A stretch of 18,968 nt of DNA from Zwartia sp. (GTDB lineage Bacteria > Pseudomonadota > Gammaproteobacteria > Burkholderiales > Burkholderiaceae_B), in NCBI GenBank assembly GCA_030653405.1, contig JAURZO010000148.1, forward strand, positions 1 to 18,968. Direction: 5' to 3'. Made by a program: the position numbers and the translations under genes. The first letter of the stretch is position 1. Each line of letters begins with the position of its first letter. The notes beneath the pieces were generated by a model that had not been told where the DNA came from, made no database searches, and saw nothing but the letters and a program-made list of their open reading frames with translations. Positions 1-7,090 of this stretch are shown here, piece after piece.

Positions 1-279
1 AATCGAACCCGCCATGGTGGTCTCGCCCGCGACACCATACAAATCCTTGATGGAAACAGGCAAACCCGCCAGCGCAGGCTGAATCACACCTGCCTTGTGG
101 GCGGCATCGGCTGCGCGTGCGACCGCCAGCGCAGCACCGGGGTAAAGCTTAGTAAAAACACTCTTGGCGTATGATTTTTGTGCGCCCTCAAGGGCATCGA
201 CGACAAGTGCCTCGCGGGTGATTTCACCCCGGGCCAAGCGTTGGTTTAATTGCTCGATCGTTTCAGTAATGTGAATCAT
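1..279 (-). CDS. Amidase (amidase signature family), N-terminal part, runs off the left edge
   Basis: The reverse strand from an ATG at 279-277 reads an uninterrupted 93 codons to the window edge, beginning MIHITETIEQLNQRLARGEI. The stretch GLPVSIKDLYGVAGETTMAGS (residues about 72-92) is the start of the amidase signature fold. The Lys in VSIKD (K78) corresponds to the catalytic Lys of the family's Ser-cisSer-Lys triad. Both catalytic serines should lie downstream, outside the window. Family members (GatA-like, aryl acylamidases, indoleacetamide hydrolases) hydrolyse amide bonds; the substrate cannot be told from this fragment. No strong Shine-Dalgarno is visible, but the ATG start fits the normal N-terminal length, and a good promoter lies about 50 nt upstream. 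It is transcribed away from the HiPIP gene. Confidence 0.85.
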   Translation of the reverse strand, partial: MIHITETIEQLNQRLARGEITREALVVDALEGAQKSYAKSVFTKLYPGAALAVARAADAAHKAGVIQPALAGLPVSIKDLYGVAGETTMAGSI

Positions 280-328
280 GAGTTTGCAGCTTATGAAAGT
301 GAGCGCGATGGCGCAATGGCAATCCCGC

Positions 329-357
329 AATGTAAGGAACCCAGGGCTGTGGGTCAA
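329..357 (-). promoter_or_regulatory. Sigma70-like promoter for the amidase gene
   Basis: On the minus strand TTGACC (352-357) is followed after exactly 17 nt by TACATT (329-334). That is five of six matches to the -35 consensus and four of six to the -10, with ideal spacing. The predicted transcript would start near 322 and give a leader of about 43 nt before the amidase ATG at 279. This is one of the best promoter matches in the window, though untested. Confidence 0.55.
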
Positions 358-418
358 GGGCTTACCGATATTGCGTAACCGAGCTTTTGTCGACTCGGGT
401 CACTCACAACGACCATAA

Positions 419-499
419 CAGTGCATTTTGAAGGTATTCCCTCAATCAACAGCACTGTTTGGGTGATCAATCAAGCACTGGGGATAAAATGATCAGTGC
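419..499. repeat. Four copies of the CAGTGC/GCACTG hexamer upstream of the HiPIP gene
   Basis: The hexamer CAGTGC occurs at 419-424 and 494-499, and its reverse complement GCACTG at 452-457 and 475-480. The arrangement makes two inverted pairs. The inner pair (475-480 with 494-499) flanks an AT-rich GGGATAAAAT stretch (481-490) that could serve as the -10 of the HiPIP promoter. This spacing suggests a regulator binding region, but no known operator was recognised, and chance cannot be excluded for a 6-bp word. Confidence 0.35.
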
Positions 500-535
500 A
501 TCGATGGGTATGCAACCTTTATTTAGGACACAGAC

Positions 536-841
536 ATGCAATCATCACGTCGCCAGTTCATGATTTACACAACCGCAGGCTTAGCCTCCCTTTCCCTGAC
601 CAGTCAGGCACAGGCACAGGCTCTCTTGGGTGAGGCCGAGCCTACAGCTGTTGCGTTGGGTTACAAAGCAGACGCAAAAACGGTCGATAAGGCCAAATGG
701 TCCAAGTACCAAGATGGTCAGTTGTGCTCTAACTGTCAACTTTACGCAAGCAAGTCCGCAGACGCCGGAACCTGTAGTATCTTCCCCGGCAAGCTGGTTG
801 CCGGTCCAGGTTGGTGTAATGCTTGGATTAAAAAGGCCTGA
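536..841 (+). CDS. High-potential iron-sulfur protein (HiPIP), Tat-exported
   Basis: This 101-residue periplasmic electron carrier is predicted to hold one [4Fe-4S] cluster. The four cluster ligands are Cys64, Cys67, Cys80 and Cys94, in the family's CxxC-x12-C-x13-C pattern, with the typical GTCSIFPGK and GWCNAW contexts. Tyr43 probably matches the conserved Tyr that packs on the cluster. The N terminus SSRRQFM followed by a hydrophobic stretch and AQAQA is a twin-arginine signal, as expected for a protein that folds around its cluster before export. An AGGA at 525-528 lies 7 nt before the ATG. HiPIPs usually shuttle electrons from bc1-type complexes to terminal oxidases or photosynthetic reaction centres; the partner here is not in the window. 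The gene is monocistronic: a strong terminator starts 21 nt after the stop. Confidence 0.93.
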   Translation: MQSSRRQFMIYTTAGLASLSLTSQAQAQALLGEAEPTAVALGYKADAKTVDKAKWSKYQDGQLCSNCQLYASKSADAGTCSIFPGKLVAGPGWCNAWIKKA

Positions 842-861
842 TTCAAGTCTTTTTAAATACT

Positions 862-899
862 AAAACGCTGCAACATTTGATTGTTGCAGCGTTTTTTTT
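862..899 (+). terminator. Strong intrinsic terminator after the HiPIP gene, likely bidirectional
   Basis: CGCTGCAACA (866-875) pairs perfectly with TGTTGCAGCG (882-891) around a 6-nt loop, followed by a run of T from 892 to 899. The AAAA at 862-865 extends the stem against the T run and provides a short T tract on the other strand. It can therefore also end the SlyB-like transcript arriving from the right. Confidence 0.9.
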
Positions 900-961
900 A
901 AGCAAATCAAAATCTTTTTGAATGCTGTGCTCAAGCGATTTGCTCAAGCAGAAATTAACAA

Positions 962-1402
962 TTACTGAGGAATCACGCGGGCTTCAGTACCGGAGCCCTC
1001 GATATAGACCTTTTGACCCACACGAAGATTGCTTGTCGGCTGCGTCACAGACACCAACACACCACCGCTCGTGCGCACAAAAATCTGCTGACCCTCTACA
1101 GGCTTGTCATAATGCTTTTGGATCTCATTGCCGGCCACAGCACCACCAATCGCACCGAGCACCATCGCGACAGTCTTGCCTGTGCCTGCGCCGATCAGCG
1201 CACCAATGCCCAAACCACCTAAACCACCGACGACTGCGCCCACACCTGTTTCGTGGCTACTCTTGATCTGTGCTGAATTAATTTGTTCGATCACGCCAGA
1301 ACGGATTTCCATCGGCGCACTAGACCCTGTGGGTGCGCACGCAACCAGAGCAAATATAGCCAAAAGAGATAGTGCAATTTTTGAAATTTGTCTTAACATC
1401 AT
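962..1402 (-). CDS. SlyB-like glycine-zipper outer membrane lipoprotein
   Basis: This is a predicted 146-residue lipoprotein. The N terminus MMLRQISKIALSLLAIFALV leads into an LVAC lipobox, with Cys22 as the lipidation site. Residues about 53-91 form a glycine zipper rich in GxxxG repeats (GVGAVVGGLGGLGIGALIG). The C-terminal 45 residues (QQIFVRTSGG to YIEGSGTEARVIPQ) match the layout of the SlyB/Pcp family. SlyB proteins are abundant outer membrane lipoproteins, linked in enterobacteria to envelope stress and the PhoPQ regulon; the role here is inferred only from family. An AGAG lies just upstream of the tandem ATG ATG start (1402 or 1399). A dyad AGCTTT-GTTA-AAAGCT (1423-1438) sits in the 5' region. 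Confidence 0.88.
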   Translation of the reverse strand: MMLRQISKIALSLLAIFALVACAPTGSSAPMEIRSGVIEQINSAQIKSSHETGVGAVVGGLGGLGIGALIGAGTGKTVAMVLGAIGGAVAGNEIQKHYDKPVEGQQIFVRTSGGVLVSVTQPTSNLRVGQKVYIEGSGTEARVIPQ

Positions 1403-1589
1403 CGGTCTCTATAAGTTTGTTAAGCTTTGTTAAAAGCTGCAACGGAAGTGTAACGCCAAGCTAGTGACAAATTGTCTTTTTCTAAGCTGCAAAATGCTAA
1501 CATTCTCAAATAGATACGTTAGAAAGTAATTTTTAGTTTTAGTTTAAGTCTCGTGCAGGCAACTCGATTTTTCCCGAATGGAGAATAAT

Positions 1590-1958
1590 ATGAATCGTAA
1601 ACTTTTCGCATTAGGCGCCTGTGCGCTTATTTTCGGTGCCACAACGGCATCGGCTCAGGTTCCTAGAGCTTCAACCACGACTCAAGAATTCGTGGCTTTG
1701 TGCACTAAAACCTCTGACATCTCTTCGCAGAATTTTTGCCACGGTTTTGGTCAAGGCGTCTATGAAACATACCTGATCACACGGCATCCCAAAAGAGCGC
1801 CGAACTTTATTTGTGCTGAAAACTCCAAAGGAACTCGCCAAGACTACATTAATGGTTTTGTAAAATGGTCTGCTTCGAACCCTAAATTCAATCAGTTATC
1901 GGCTGCTGACACGATCCTTCGGTACTTGGCTGAAACCTTACCCTGCAAGAAAAACTAG
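1590..1958 (+). CDS. Secreted Rap1a/Tai-type protein (immunity-protein-like fold)
   Basis: This is a predicted 122-residue secreted protein. I place the start at the ATG at 1590 because GGAGA (1580-1584) sits the right distance before it and the protein then opens with a clean signal peptide, MNRKLFALGACALIFGATTASA. The ATG at 1578 lies inside or before the ribosome site. The mature part has four cysteines (Cys38, 50, 75, 119), suggesting two disulfides, and the motif FCHGFGQGVYETY (residues 49-61). Helical small proteins with this FCxGFxxG motif are annotated as Rap1a/Tai, the immunity proteins to type VI secretion amidase effectors. No effector or secretion gene is nearby, so a true immunity role is doubtful; many such genes are orphan periplasmic proteins of unknown function. 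Confidence 0.75.
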   Translation: MNRKLFALGACALIFGATTASAQVPRASTTTQEFVALCTKTSDISSQNFCHGFGQGVYETYLITRHPKRAPNFICAENSKGTRQDYINGFVKWSASNPKFNQLSAADTILRYLAETLPCKKN

Positions 1959-1963
1959 ACCAT

Positions 1964-1995
1964 ATCTTGAGCGTGCCATCAGGCGCACGCAAGAT
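1964..1995 (+). terminator. Imperfect hairpin after the Rap1a-like gene, possible terminator
   Basis: ATCTT (1964-1968) and GCGTG (1971-1975) pair with CACGC (1986-1990) and AAGAT (1991-1995), with a bulged GA and an irregular centre. It begins 5 nt after the stop codon. There is no T tract after it, so it may stabilise the 3' end or act only weakly as a terminator. Confidence 0.35.
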
Positions 1996-2068
1996 CCCGC
2001 GCATACATTGCGCCCTAATCTAGACCTAGTCGTACATAGTTGGACTTAAGCATCTCAGGAGTGTAATC

Positions 2069-2299
2069 ATGAAAAAAACGCTATTTATTCTCCCAGTCGT
2101 CGCAGCACTGACACTGACAGGCTGTGCAGGCATGGATACGACCCAACAGCGCACCCTATCGGGCGGTGCAATCGGTGCCGCGGCAGGCGCTGGTATTACA
2201 GCCATTGCCGGTGGCAATCCTATTTGGGGTGCAATTGGTGGCGCTGCTGCTGGTGCACTCGGTGGTTTTATTTACGACAAGCACGAACAAGGTCAGTAA
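2069..2299 (+). CDS. Small glycine-zipper lipoprotein (OsmB/YMGG-like)
   Basis: This is a predicted 76-residue lipoprotein. A short basic start and hydrophobic segment end in the lipobox LTGC, with Cys19 as the lipidated residue. The mature protein is almost entirely a glycine zipper: residues 31-67 alternate Gly/Ala with small residues (GGAIGAAAGAGITAIAGG, then AIGGAAAGALGGFIYD). It ends in a short charged tail. An AGGAGT lies 7 nt before the ATG. Proteins of this kind insert in or lie on the outer membrane; specific roles are mostly unknown. It converges with the fatty acid synthase operon and is separated from it only by a terminator hairpin. It is not obviously co-transcribed with the Rap1a-like gene, 110 nt upstream. 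Confidence 0.85.
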   Translation: MKKTLFILPVVAALTLTGCAGMDTTQQRTLSGGAIGAAAGAGITAIAGGNPIWGAIGGAAAGALGGFIYDKHEQGQ

Positions 2300-2306
2300 C
2301 CTGATT

Positions 2307-2354
2307 GTCCTCCTGATGTTTGACAGCAAGTCAGACAAATGGAGGACTTTTTTT
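2307..2354 (+). terminator. Strong intrinsic terminator after the glycine-zipper lipoprotein
   Basis: GTCCTCC (2307-2313) pairs with GGAGGAC (2341-2347), and inside it TGTTTGAC (2317-2324) pairs with GTCAGACA (2330-2337) with one G-T pair, separated by a small internal loop. Seven T residues follow (2348-2354). The T tract overlaps the stop codon of the convergent acyltransferase fusion gene, so the two transcription units meet here with no spare space. Confidence 0.88.
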
Positions 2355-3615
2355 AGCTGCGAGGTTGCGCAGTGCGTGGCTTCTGATTTTTCCAGCGGCG
2401 ATGGACCCACCACCATTGCTCTGGATGCCGGATGATCGAGAGCTCTAACGCGCGGTTATAGGCTCGGGTATTCTTTATGATTTCCTGACCGACATCATCA
2501 TCGACGATCGGCTCAAGTGGTGGAAAAAATTTGAGGACATGCGTGCCATCGGGTTCGCGCCATGAAGCGGCCGGAATGACTGGTGCGCCTGTCGCCATTG
2601 CAATCACCGCCATACTTTTATACGTGCCTGCAGCCTGCCCGAAAAATTCGACTTCTATCCCCTCAGGACGACGGGCATACTGATCGAAAGGAAAAACAAT
2701 CGCATCACCGCCCTCGATAGTGGTTACGATTTCCTCCAACGAACCTCGTCGACCCACAACCCCGAATCCCGCCTGATTAAATCGGCGCGTCAGCAGATCG
2801 CTAAGCCACTTGGGTTTAATAGGACGTCGTAAAAAGTGAATCCGCCCTTTGACCTGAGGAAAATGCTCGATCCCCGCTACAGTGGACACCTCAAAATTAC
2901 CAAAGTGCCCAGTCAAAATCAAAATCCCTTTGCCCGCTTCGAACGCCTCGATCATACCTGCCACGCCCTCTACACGAACGATCGATTTTTTGCGGGCAAC
3001 GGATAAAAACCGGAACTGGAATAGTTCTTTTACTAAAGATAATAAATGACCGTAATGCGCTTGCGCGAGCAACGCGATTTGCGCTGCATCAACATGGGCA
3101 CCATATACGCGATTGAGATTTTCTAAAATCACTTTACGGCGATAGGGCAACCAGCGAAAAATAAACTGACCACCCCAAGAGGGCTTGATGATTTTGGGCT
3201 TACGCAACGCGACAGCTGTCGCAGTCGTTTCACTATGAGTCAGCGATATGTTGATTTCTTGGACAAGATGCCGACCCAGCACAATCTCAGCAGCGGGGGT
3301 GACAGCGATGTACGGAGCACCGTACGCATCGCGCACCACAGAAAAATCCATTGCAGTAATCGTGTTTAAAGCGGTCTCGCTTGGAAACAACTTGAGGCAG
3401 GCCTCCTTGGCAGCAAATCTTGCCGCGAGGCTGGCAATCCTTCCTGGCCCCTCACCGGCATCCTCGATCTCACGCTTTGAAAAAAGCTTATCAAGCTCGC
3501 CTGGCATCGCCTCGATCAACCGAGCGACGCGTTCGATCTCAACGGTATCAACAGCGCAACCATCTGGCAAAGAAGCGCTTTCAACGAAAGAGGATGACTG
3601 CGTCACGCCGCTCAA
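2353..3615 (-). CDS. Fusion of AcpS-type 4'-phosphopantetheinyl transferase and LpxL-type acyltransferase
   Basis: This 420-residue protein has two domains. Residues about 18-138 are an AcpS-type PPTase: VDTVEIERV (Asp23, metal ligand position), FSKREIEDA, LAARFAAKEACLKLF (Glu71 in the AKEA motif) and ISLTHSETTATAVAL near the end. Such enzymes move phosphopantetheine from CoA to the Ser of an acyl carrier protein. Residues about 145-412 are an LpxL/LpxM-like lysophospholipid acyltransferase: the HX4E motif HFGNFE (His237, Glu242), FPFDQYARRPEG, and the family's C-terminal HPEQWWWVHRRWK (397-409). The usual N-terminal membrane helix of LpxL is absent and the PPTase domain stands in its place. 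It overlaps the KS-like gene by 4 nt (ATGA) and ends the operon. Inference: one domain activates the cluster's ACP, the other unloads its acyl chain onto a lipid acceptor. The domain assignments are firm; the acceptor is unknown. Confidence 0.88.
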   Translation of the reverse strand: MSGVTQSSSFVESASLPDGCAVDTVEIERVARLIEAMPGELDKLFSKREIEDAGEGPGRIASLAARFAAKEACLKLFPSETALNTITAMDFSVVRDAYGAPYIAVTPAAEIVLGRHLVQEINISLTHSETTATAVALRKPKIIKPSWGGQFIFRWLPYRRKVILENLNRVYGAHVDAAQIALLAQAHYGHLLSLVKELFQFRFLSVARKKSIVRVEGVAGMIEAFEAGKGILILTGHFGNFEVSTVAGIEHFPQVKGRIHFLRRPIKPKWLSDLLTRRFNQAGFGVVGRRGSLEEIVTTIEGGDAIVFPFDQYARRPEGIEVEFFGQAAGTYKSMAVIAMATGAPVIPAASWREPDGTHVLKFFPPLEPIVDDDVGQEIIKNTRAYNRALELSIIRHPEQWWWVHRRWKNQKPRTAQPRS

Positions 3616-4889
3616 TCAGGTCGGGCAGCGCGTAACAAGACCGCCGCATTTGTGCCGGCAAAGCCTCGACATAAAATCAAGACAACATCACTGCGTGCAG
3701 GACGATTTTGCTGACTCACATTCAATCCGGCACATGCAGTTGCAAGCTCACCTAGAGTAGCAATGCCTGGCACCACATTGCGCCGGCATGCTTCGAGTCC
3801 AATGGCCACATCGATCGCACCTGAAGCTGCAAAAAGATGACCGATCGACCATTTAAACCCTGTCACTGGGGGCATATCGGTACCAAAAACCCGCAAAAGC
3901 GCAGCCGCTTCGGAGTTATCCGAGCCCTGCGTGCCATTCGCATGCGCGACTATCATGCCCACATCAGCAGGTTTGAGGCCCGCATCAGATAGTGCGCATT
4001 CGATTGCCCGGCTCAAGCCATCGCCGTCTTCGCGCACATCAAAAATACCCTCGCCCTCAGAGGCATCACCGCCACCAAGATACTCACCTAAAATCGTCGC
4101 ACCGCGCTCAAGCGCAGAGGCTTCGGTTTCTAGTACCAGTGATGCAGCACCTTCGCCTAGCAAACATCCATCATGCCGTTTGTCATAGGGTCGCAAAAGA
4201 TCATCAGACACCAGACCCACACGATCCAGATAATTCAGGGTTTGAGGTTCGATCGGCGCGTCATGACCGATCGCAACAGCACGATCAGCATCACCCTCAC
4301 GCAAAGCCCAAGCACTCTCAATAATTGAAAGCAGGCCGCTCGTCGTGTGATTGGTAATGCAACCGTTTGGGCCTTTGAGCTGATTGCGGATACTGACATG
4401 GCAAAGTACATTGTTCGGCAGCGACCGCAACAACCACATCGGATTCACCATGCTGGACAATTCCTGTCCAAACTTTGGCAAACTCCCCTCAGTCTCTGCC
4501 ATCAAAGGAAAGAAGTCGTAATTGACCTCAAAAGCCCCACCGCCGGAACCCACGTAACAACCCGTTTGATCGGCATAGTCCGCCTGAGCCTTTTCATCCA
4601 ACGCTTCACGCCAAGATGACAACCCCGCCTGCTCGATCGCCTGCGTACCCGCATAAATACCAAAGACATCTGAGCGCCGAACAAGCTTGAGTAGCTTACG
4701 GTCACCCAATAACTTGCCACCGTTGTAATCCTGAACCTGAGCGGCTAGATTGCCTCTCCAAGTGCTTGCATCCCAAGCGGCAATAGGAGAAAACACCGAT
4801 CTCCCCTCGAGCAGCACATCGACAATACTGGCGGGATCCAGGCCCGCACCACAAATGGCACTGTTACCGGTAATAACGATACGGGTCAT
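3612..4889 (-). CDS. Ketosynthase-like protein lacking the catalytic Cys (chain-length-factor-like)
   Basis: This 425-residue protein has the thiolase fold of FabF-type beta-ketoacyl-ACP synthases but degenerate catalysis. Where active enzymes have TACASG it reads NHTTSG, placing Thr182 at the nucleophile position. Where they have NAHGT it reads HANGT, placing Asn318 at the first catalytic His. The Lys346 and His351 of the FKWSIGH motif remain. Loss of the Cys is the hallmark of KS-beta/chain-length-factor subunits, which pair with an active KS and help set chain length. The active KS is encoded directly upstream, 5 nt away, consistent with a heterodimer. The Thr substitution differs from the Gln typical of polyketide KS-beta, so a decarboxylating initiation role cannot be assumed. 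Its start overlaps nothing; its stop overlaps the next gene. Confidence 0.85.
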   Translation of the reverse strand: MTRIVITGNSAICGAGLDPASIVDVLLEGRSVFSPIAAWDASTWRGNLAAQVQDYNGGKLLGDRKLLKLVRRSDVFGIYAGTQAIEQAGLSSWREALDEKAQADYADQTGCYVGSGGGAFEVNYDFFPLMAETEGSLPKFGQELSSMVNPMWLLRSLPNNVLCHVSIRNQLKGPNGCITNHTTSGLLSIIESAWALREGDADRAVAIGHDAPIEPQTLNYLDRVGLVSDDLLRPYDKRHDGCLLGEGAASLVLETEASALERGATILGEYLGGGDASEGEGIFDVREDGDGLSRAIECALSDAGLKPADVGMIVAHANGTQGSDNSEAAALLRVFGTDMPPVTGFKWSIGHLFAASGAIDVAIGLEACRRNVVPGIATLGELATACAGLNVSQQNRPARSDVVLILCRGFAGTNAAVLLRAARPD

Positions 4890-4894
4890 GAGGA

Positions 4895-6208
4895 TTACCG
4901 TCCTGCAGCGATCAACGCTGCGGTTTCTTCGGGGTGACGGAAAGCCAAACAGCTATTGCTACCGCCAAAACCGAGTGAATTGGAGAGCGCCATGCCAATA
5001 CGAGCGGACCTGGGCACATCACGGACAATATTGACGTCACAATCAGGATCAAGCTCGCGCAAATTGGCGCTCGGAGGCATCAAACCATCACGGATCGCCA
5101 ATGCACAAAAGCCTGCTTCTACAGCGCCCGCGGCTGCGATCAGGTGACCCGTGACACTTTTGGTTGAGCTCACCCCGACCTCCATGGCCCGCTCGCCAAA
5201 TACTGCGTGCACCGCTGCGCATTCACTGCGGTCATTCATCGGAGTCGAAGTGCCATGCGCATTGAGATAATCAACATCAGCCTCTGTGGCACCGGCGTCA
5301 TATATCGCACGACGCATAGCCTGAATCGGGCCGTCGCCAGAGGGATGTGAGTCCGTGATCCGGTATGAAGACAAAGAATTGCCATCACCCGCCAACTCTG
5401 CATAGATGGTTGCGCCCCGCTGGACCGCGCTGTTCCACTCTTCGAGCACGAGAAATCCTGCGCCTTCGCCAAGCACAAAGCCGTTCCGTGTCAGATCAAA
5501 GGGACGACTCGCACGCTCCGGGGCATCGTTATCCGGTGAAACAGCAGACAACAGACAAAAACCTGCCAAGCCAACTGGTGAAATCATTGAATCAAAGCCA
5601 CCCGTCAACACGCGATCAGCTACCCCCCGGCGAATCAGACGCAGCGCTGTACCAATCGCTTGACCACCTGACGCACACGCGGTGTGAACCGTAGACGCAT
5701 AACCACGAATGCCAAATCTACGCAATAGCAACGAGACACCGGCCGTAGACAGGCTGCGGCTAAACGCCATCACATCATTAGCAACCGGCTCGGTCAATAT
5801 CGCAGAAGGCTCGAGCTCACCCTGGGGGGCCGCCGCTTTTTGAATCGCTGCAATTTCCTCGTGGGCAACCGTCATCATGCCTGCGCCAACTACACACCCC
5901 CAACGAGACGCATCTTGTTGCGTCGGCCGAACCCCAGCATCCGCGATGGCCTGATCAGCTGCCGCAAGGGCAAAGCGATGCGCACGGCTCGCGTATTTCA
6001 GGAGCTTACGATCGTCAATAGGAGGTAAATCATCAAAGCCTTTGACCTCAGCTGCGATGCGAGTGGAAAAACCAGACGCATCGAAAATGGTGATCGGACC
6101 TGCGCAGCCTTTAGCAGCCTTGATGCGTGCCCAAGTCGAAGCAACATCCAAGCCCGCCGGAGTGACCAGTCCAATCCCAGTAATCGCTACGCGACGTTTT
6201 GCAGTCAT
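4895..6208 (-). CDS. Beta-ketoacyl-ACP synthase, FabF type, catalytically intact
   Basis: This 437-residue condensing enzyme adds two-carbon units from malonyl-ACP to a growing acyl-ACP. The full Cys-His-His set is present: Cys178 in HTACASGGQAIG, His318 in LNAHGTSTPMND, and Lys350/His355 in SSTKSVTGHLIAAAGA. The C terminus SNSLGFGGSNSCLAF is also typical of the family. It starts with an ATG overlapping the dehydratase stop by 3 nt (ATGA arrangement), implying translational coupling, and is followed by the KS-like partner. It is slightly longer than E. coli FabF (about 413 residues). The genome will surely have housekeeping fabF/fabB elsewhere; this copy belongs to the dedicated operon. Confidence 0.92.
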   Translation of the reverse strand: MTAKRRVAITGIGLVTPAGLDVASTWARIKAAKGCAGPITIFDASGFSTRIAAEVKGFDDLPPIDDRKLLKYASRAHRFALAAADQAIADAGVRPTQQDASRWGCVVGAGMMTVAHEEIAAIQKAAAPQGELEPSAILTEPVANDVMAFSRSLSTAGVSLLLRRFGIRGYASTVHTACASGGQAIGTALRLIRRGVADRVLTGGFDSMISPVGLAGFCLLSAVSPDNDAPERASRPFDLTRNGFVLGEGAGFLVLEEWNSAVQRGATIYAELAGDGNSLSSYRITDSHPSGDGPIQAMRRAIYDAGATEADVDYLNAHGTSTPMNDRSECAAVHAVFGERAMEVGVSSTKSVTGHLIAAAGAVEAGFCALAIRDGLMPPSANLRELDPDCDVNIVRDVPRSARIGMALSNSLGFGGSNSCLAFRHPEETAALIAAGR

Positions 6209-7089
6209 TCAGTATCTCCGGTGTCAGGCATAAAAAACATCTTGGCGCCTGCAATGGTGCGGCCATCAGCCTGAGCACCGACTTTAATCACAATGGGTTC
6301 GGACTCACTGCTGCCCGACTCTGCACGCTCGGCAAATAGTACGAGGGTCGCACCGGGCGCCGTAAAGGCGCGGACTTTGACGTTGGTGATGCTGCGCACG
6401 CCCACAGTTCCGACCGCAGTCGTATTGGCCAAACGCTGGGCCAGTTGCAACTGAGCATCAAGCATCAATGTAGCGGGAAAGACCGGCCGCAAAGGGAAGT
6501 GATCCAGAAAAAAATCAGCCTGTTCGGGCACATAAAGATATGCCTCCAGTCGCTGTCGATCATTTGGACCTGGTATGTCTTTTAGTACTGGTGCCGGCAC
6601 ACCCTTGAAAGCACCGGGCGCCCGTCCGATCGAAGTAAGTTGCTCAAAATCTGCGCGAAGCGCCTCGGGCGTATCAAATTCGTTGATATCCAGCATCGAG
6701 CCAAGCGTATCACTGAGCTCCAGAACCAATTGACCATCCACGAGCGCGCGGCCTCGATACTGGATGGACTCAGCATCACAAGACTCGATGTCAACAATGA
6801 GCTCGAGTGTGTCTCCAGCTCGTGGCAAACGATGCATCCGCGTATCACCTGCCAGCGCAGCAACCGGACGATGCGAGAAATTGACGACAGACATCGCCAC
6901 CCACGCAGCCAGCTGCCCGATCGCCTCGGCGACCAAACTCACAGGAAAGTGAGAGACTGCGGGCGGTATAGTGTAGAGACCACGCACACGCCTGGTCCCA
7001 TCAATCTCAGTAATACGGTCGACAAAGGAAAAAGCAGCAAACCGACCTGTTGGCGAGGCCTCATTGGCCATCGCCGATTGCACGACCAT
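6205..7089 (-). CDS. Double-hotdog 3-hydroxyacyl-ACP dehydratase-like protein
   Basis: I choose the ATG at 7089, one base after the ACP stop, giving 294 residues; a GTG at 7113 would add 8 residues and overlap the ACP gene by 23 nt. Neither start has a clear ribosome site. The protein holds two hotdog halves. The second half has the canonical dehydratase motif DHFPLRPVFPATLMLDAQ, with His197 and Asp211 spaced 14 residues apart as in FabA (FabZ has Glu there). The first half keeps SHFP and AEAIGQ (His47, Glu55) but the loop between them is six residues shorter, so it may be structural rather than catalytic. Expected role: removing water from 3-hydroxyacyl-ACP in this operon's elongation cycle. 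Fused double hotdogs occur in other secondary lipid clusters. Confidence 0.8.
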   Translation of the reverse strand: MVVQSAMANEASPTGRFAAFSFVDRITEIDGTRRVRGLYTIPPAVSHFPVSLVAEAIGQLAAWVAMSVVNFSHRPVAALAGDTRMHRLPRAGDTLELIVDIESCDAESIQYRGRALVDGQLVLELSDTLGSMLDINEFDTPEALRADFEQLTSIGRAPGAFKGVPAPVLKDIPGPNDRQRLEAYLYVPEQADFFLDHFPLRPVFPATLMLDAQLQLAQRLANTTAVGTVGVRSITNVKVRAFTAPGATLVLFAERAESGSSESEPIVIKVGAQADGRTIAGAKMFFMPDTGDTE

Positions 7090-7090
7090 G

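Noticed and set aside
922..1266. Plus-strand frame opposite the SlyB-like gene
   Set aside because: The minus-strand frame has a lipobox, glycine zipper and SlyB C terminus; the plus-strand translation is Ser/His/Arg-rich with no feature.
3248..3760. 170-residue plus-strand frame across the PPTase/KS-like junction
   Set aside because: It is antisense to two genes with clear domain motifs; Ser/Arg/Pro-rich composition is typical of a shadow frame.
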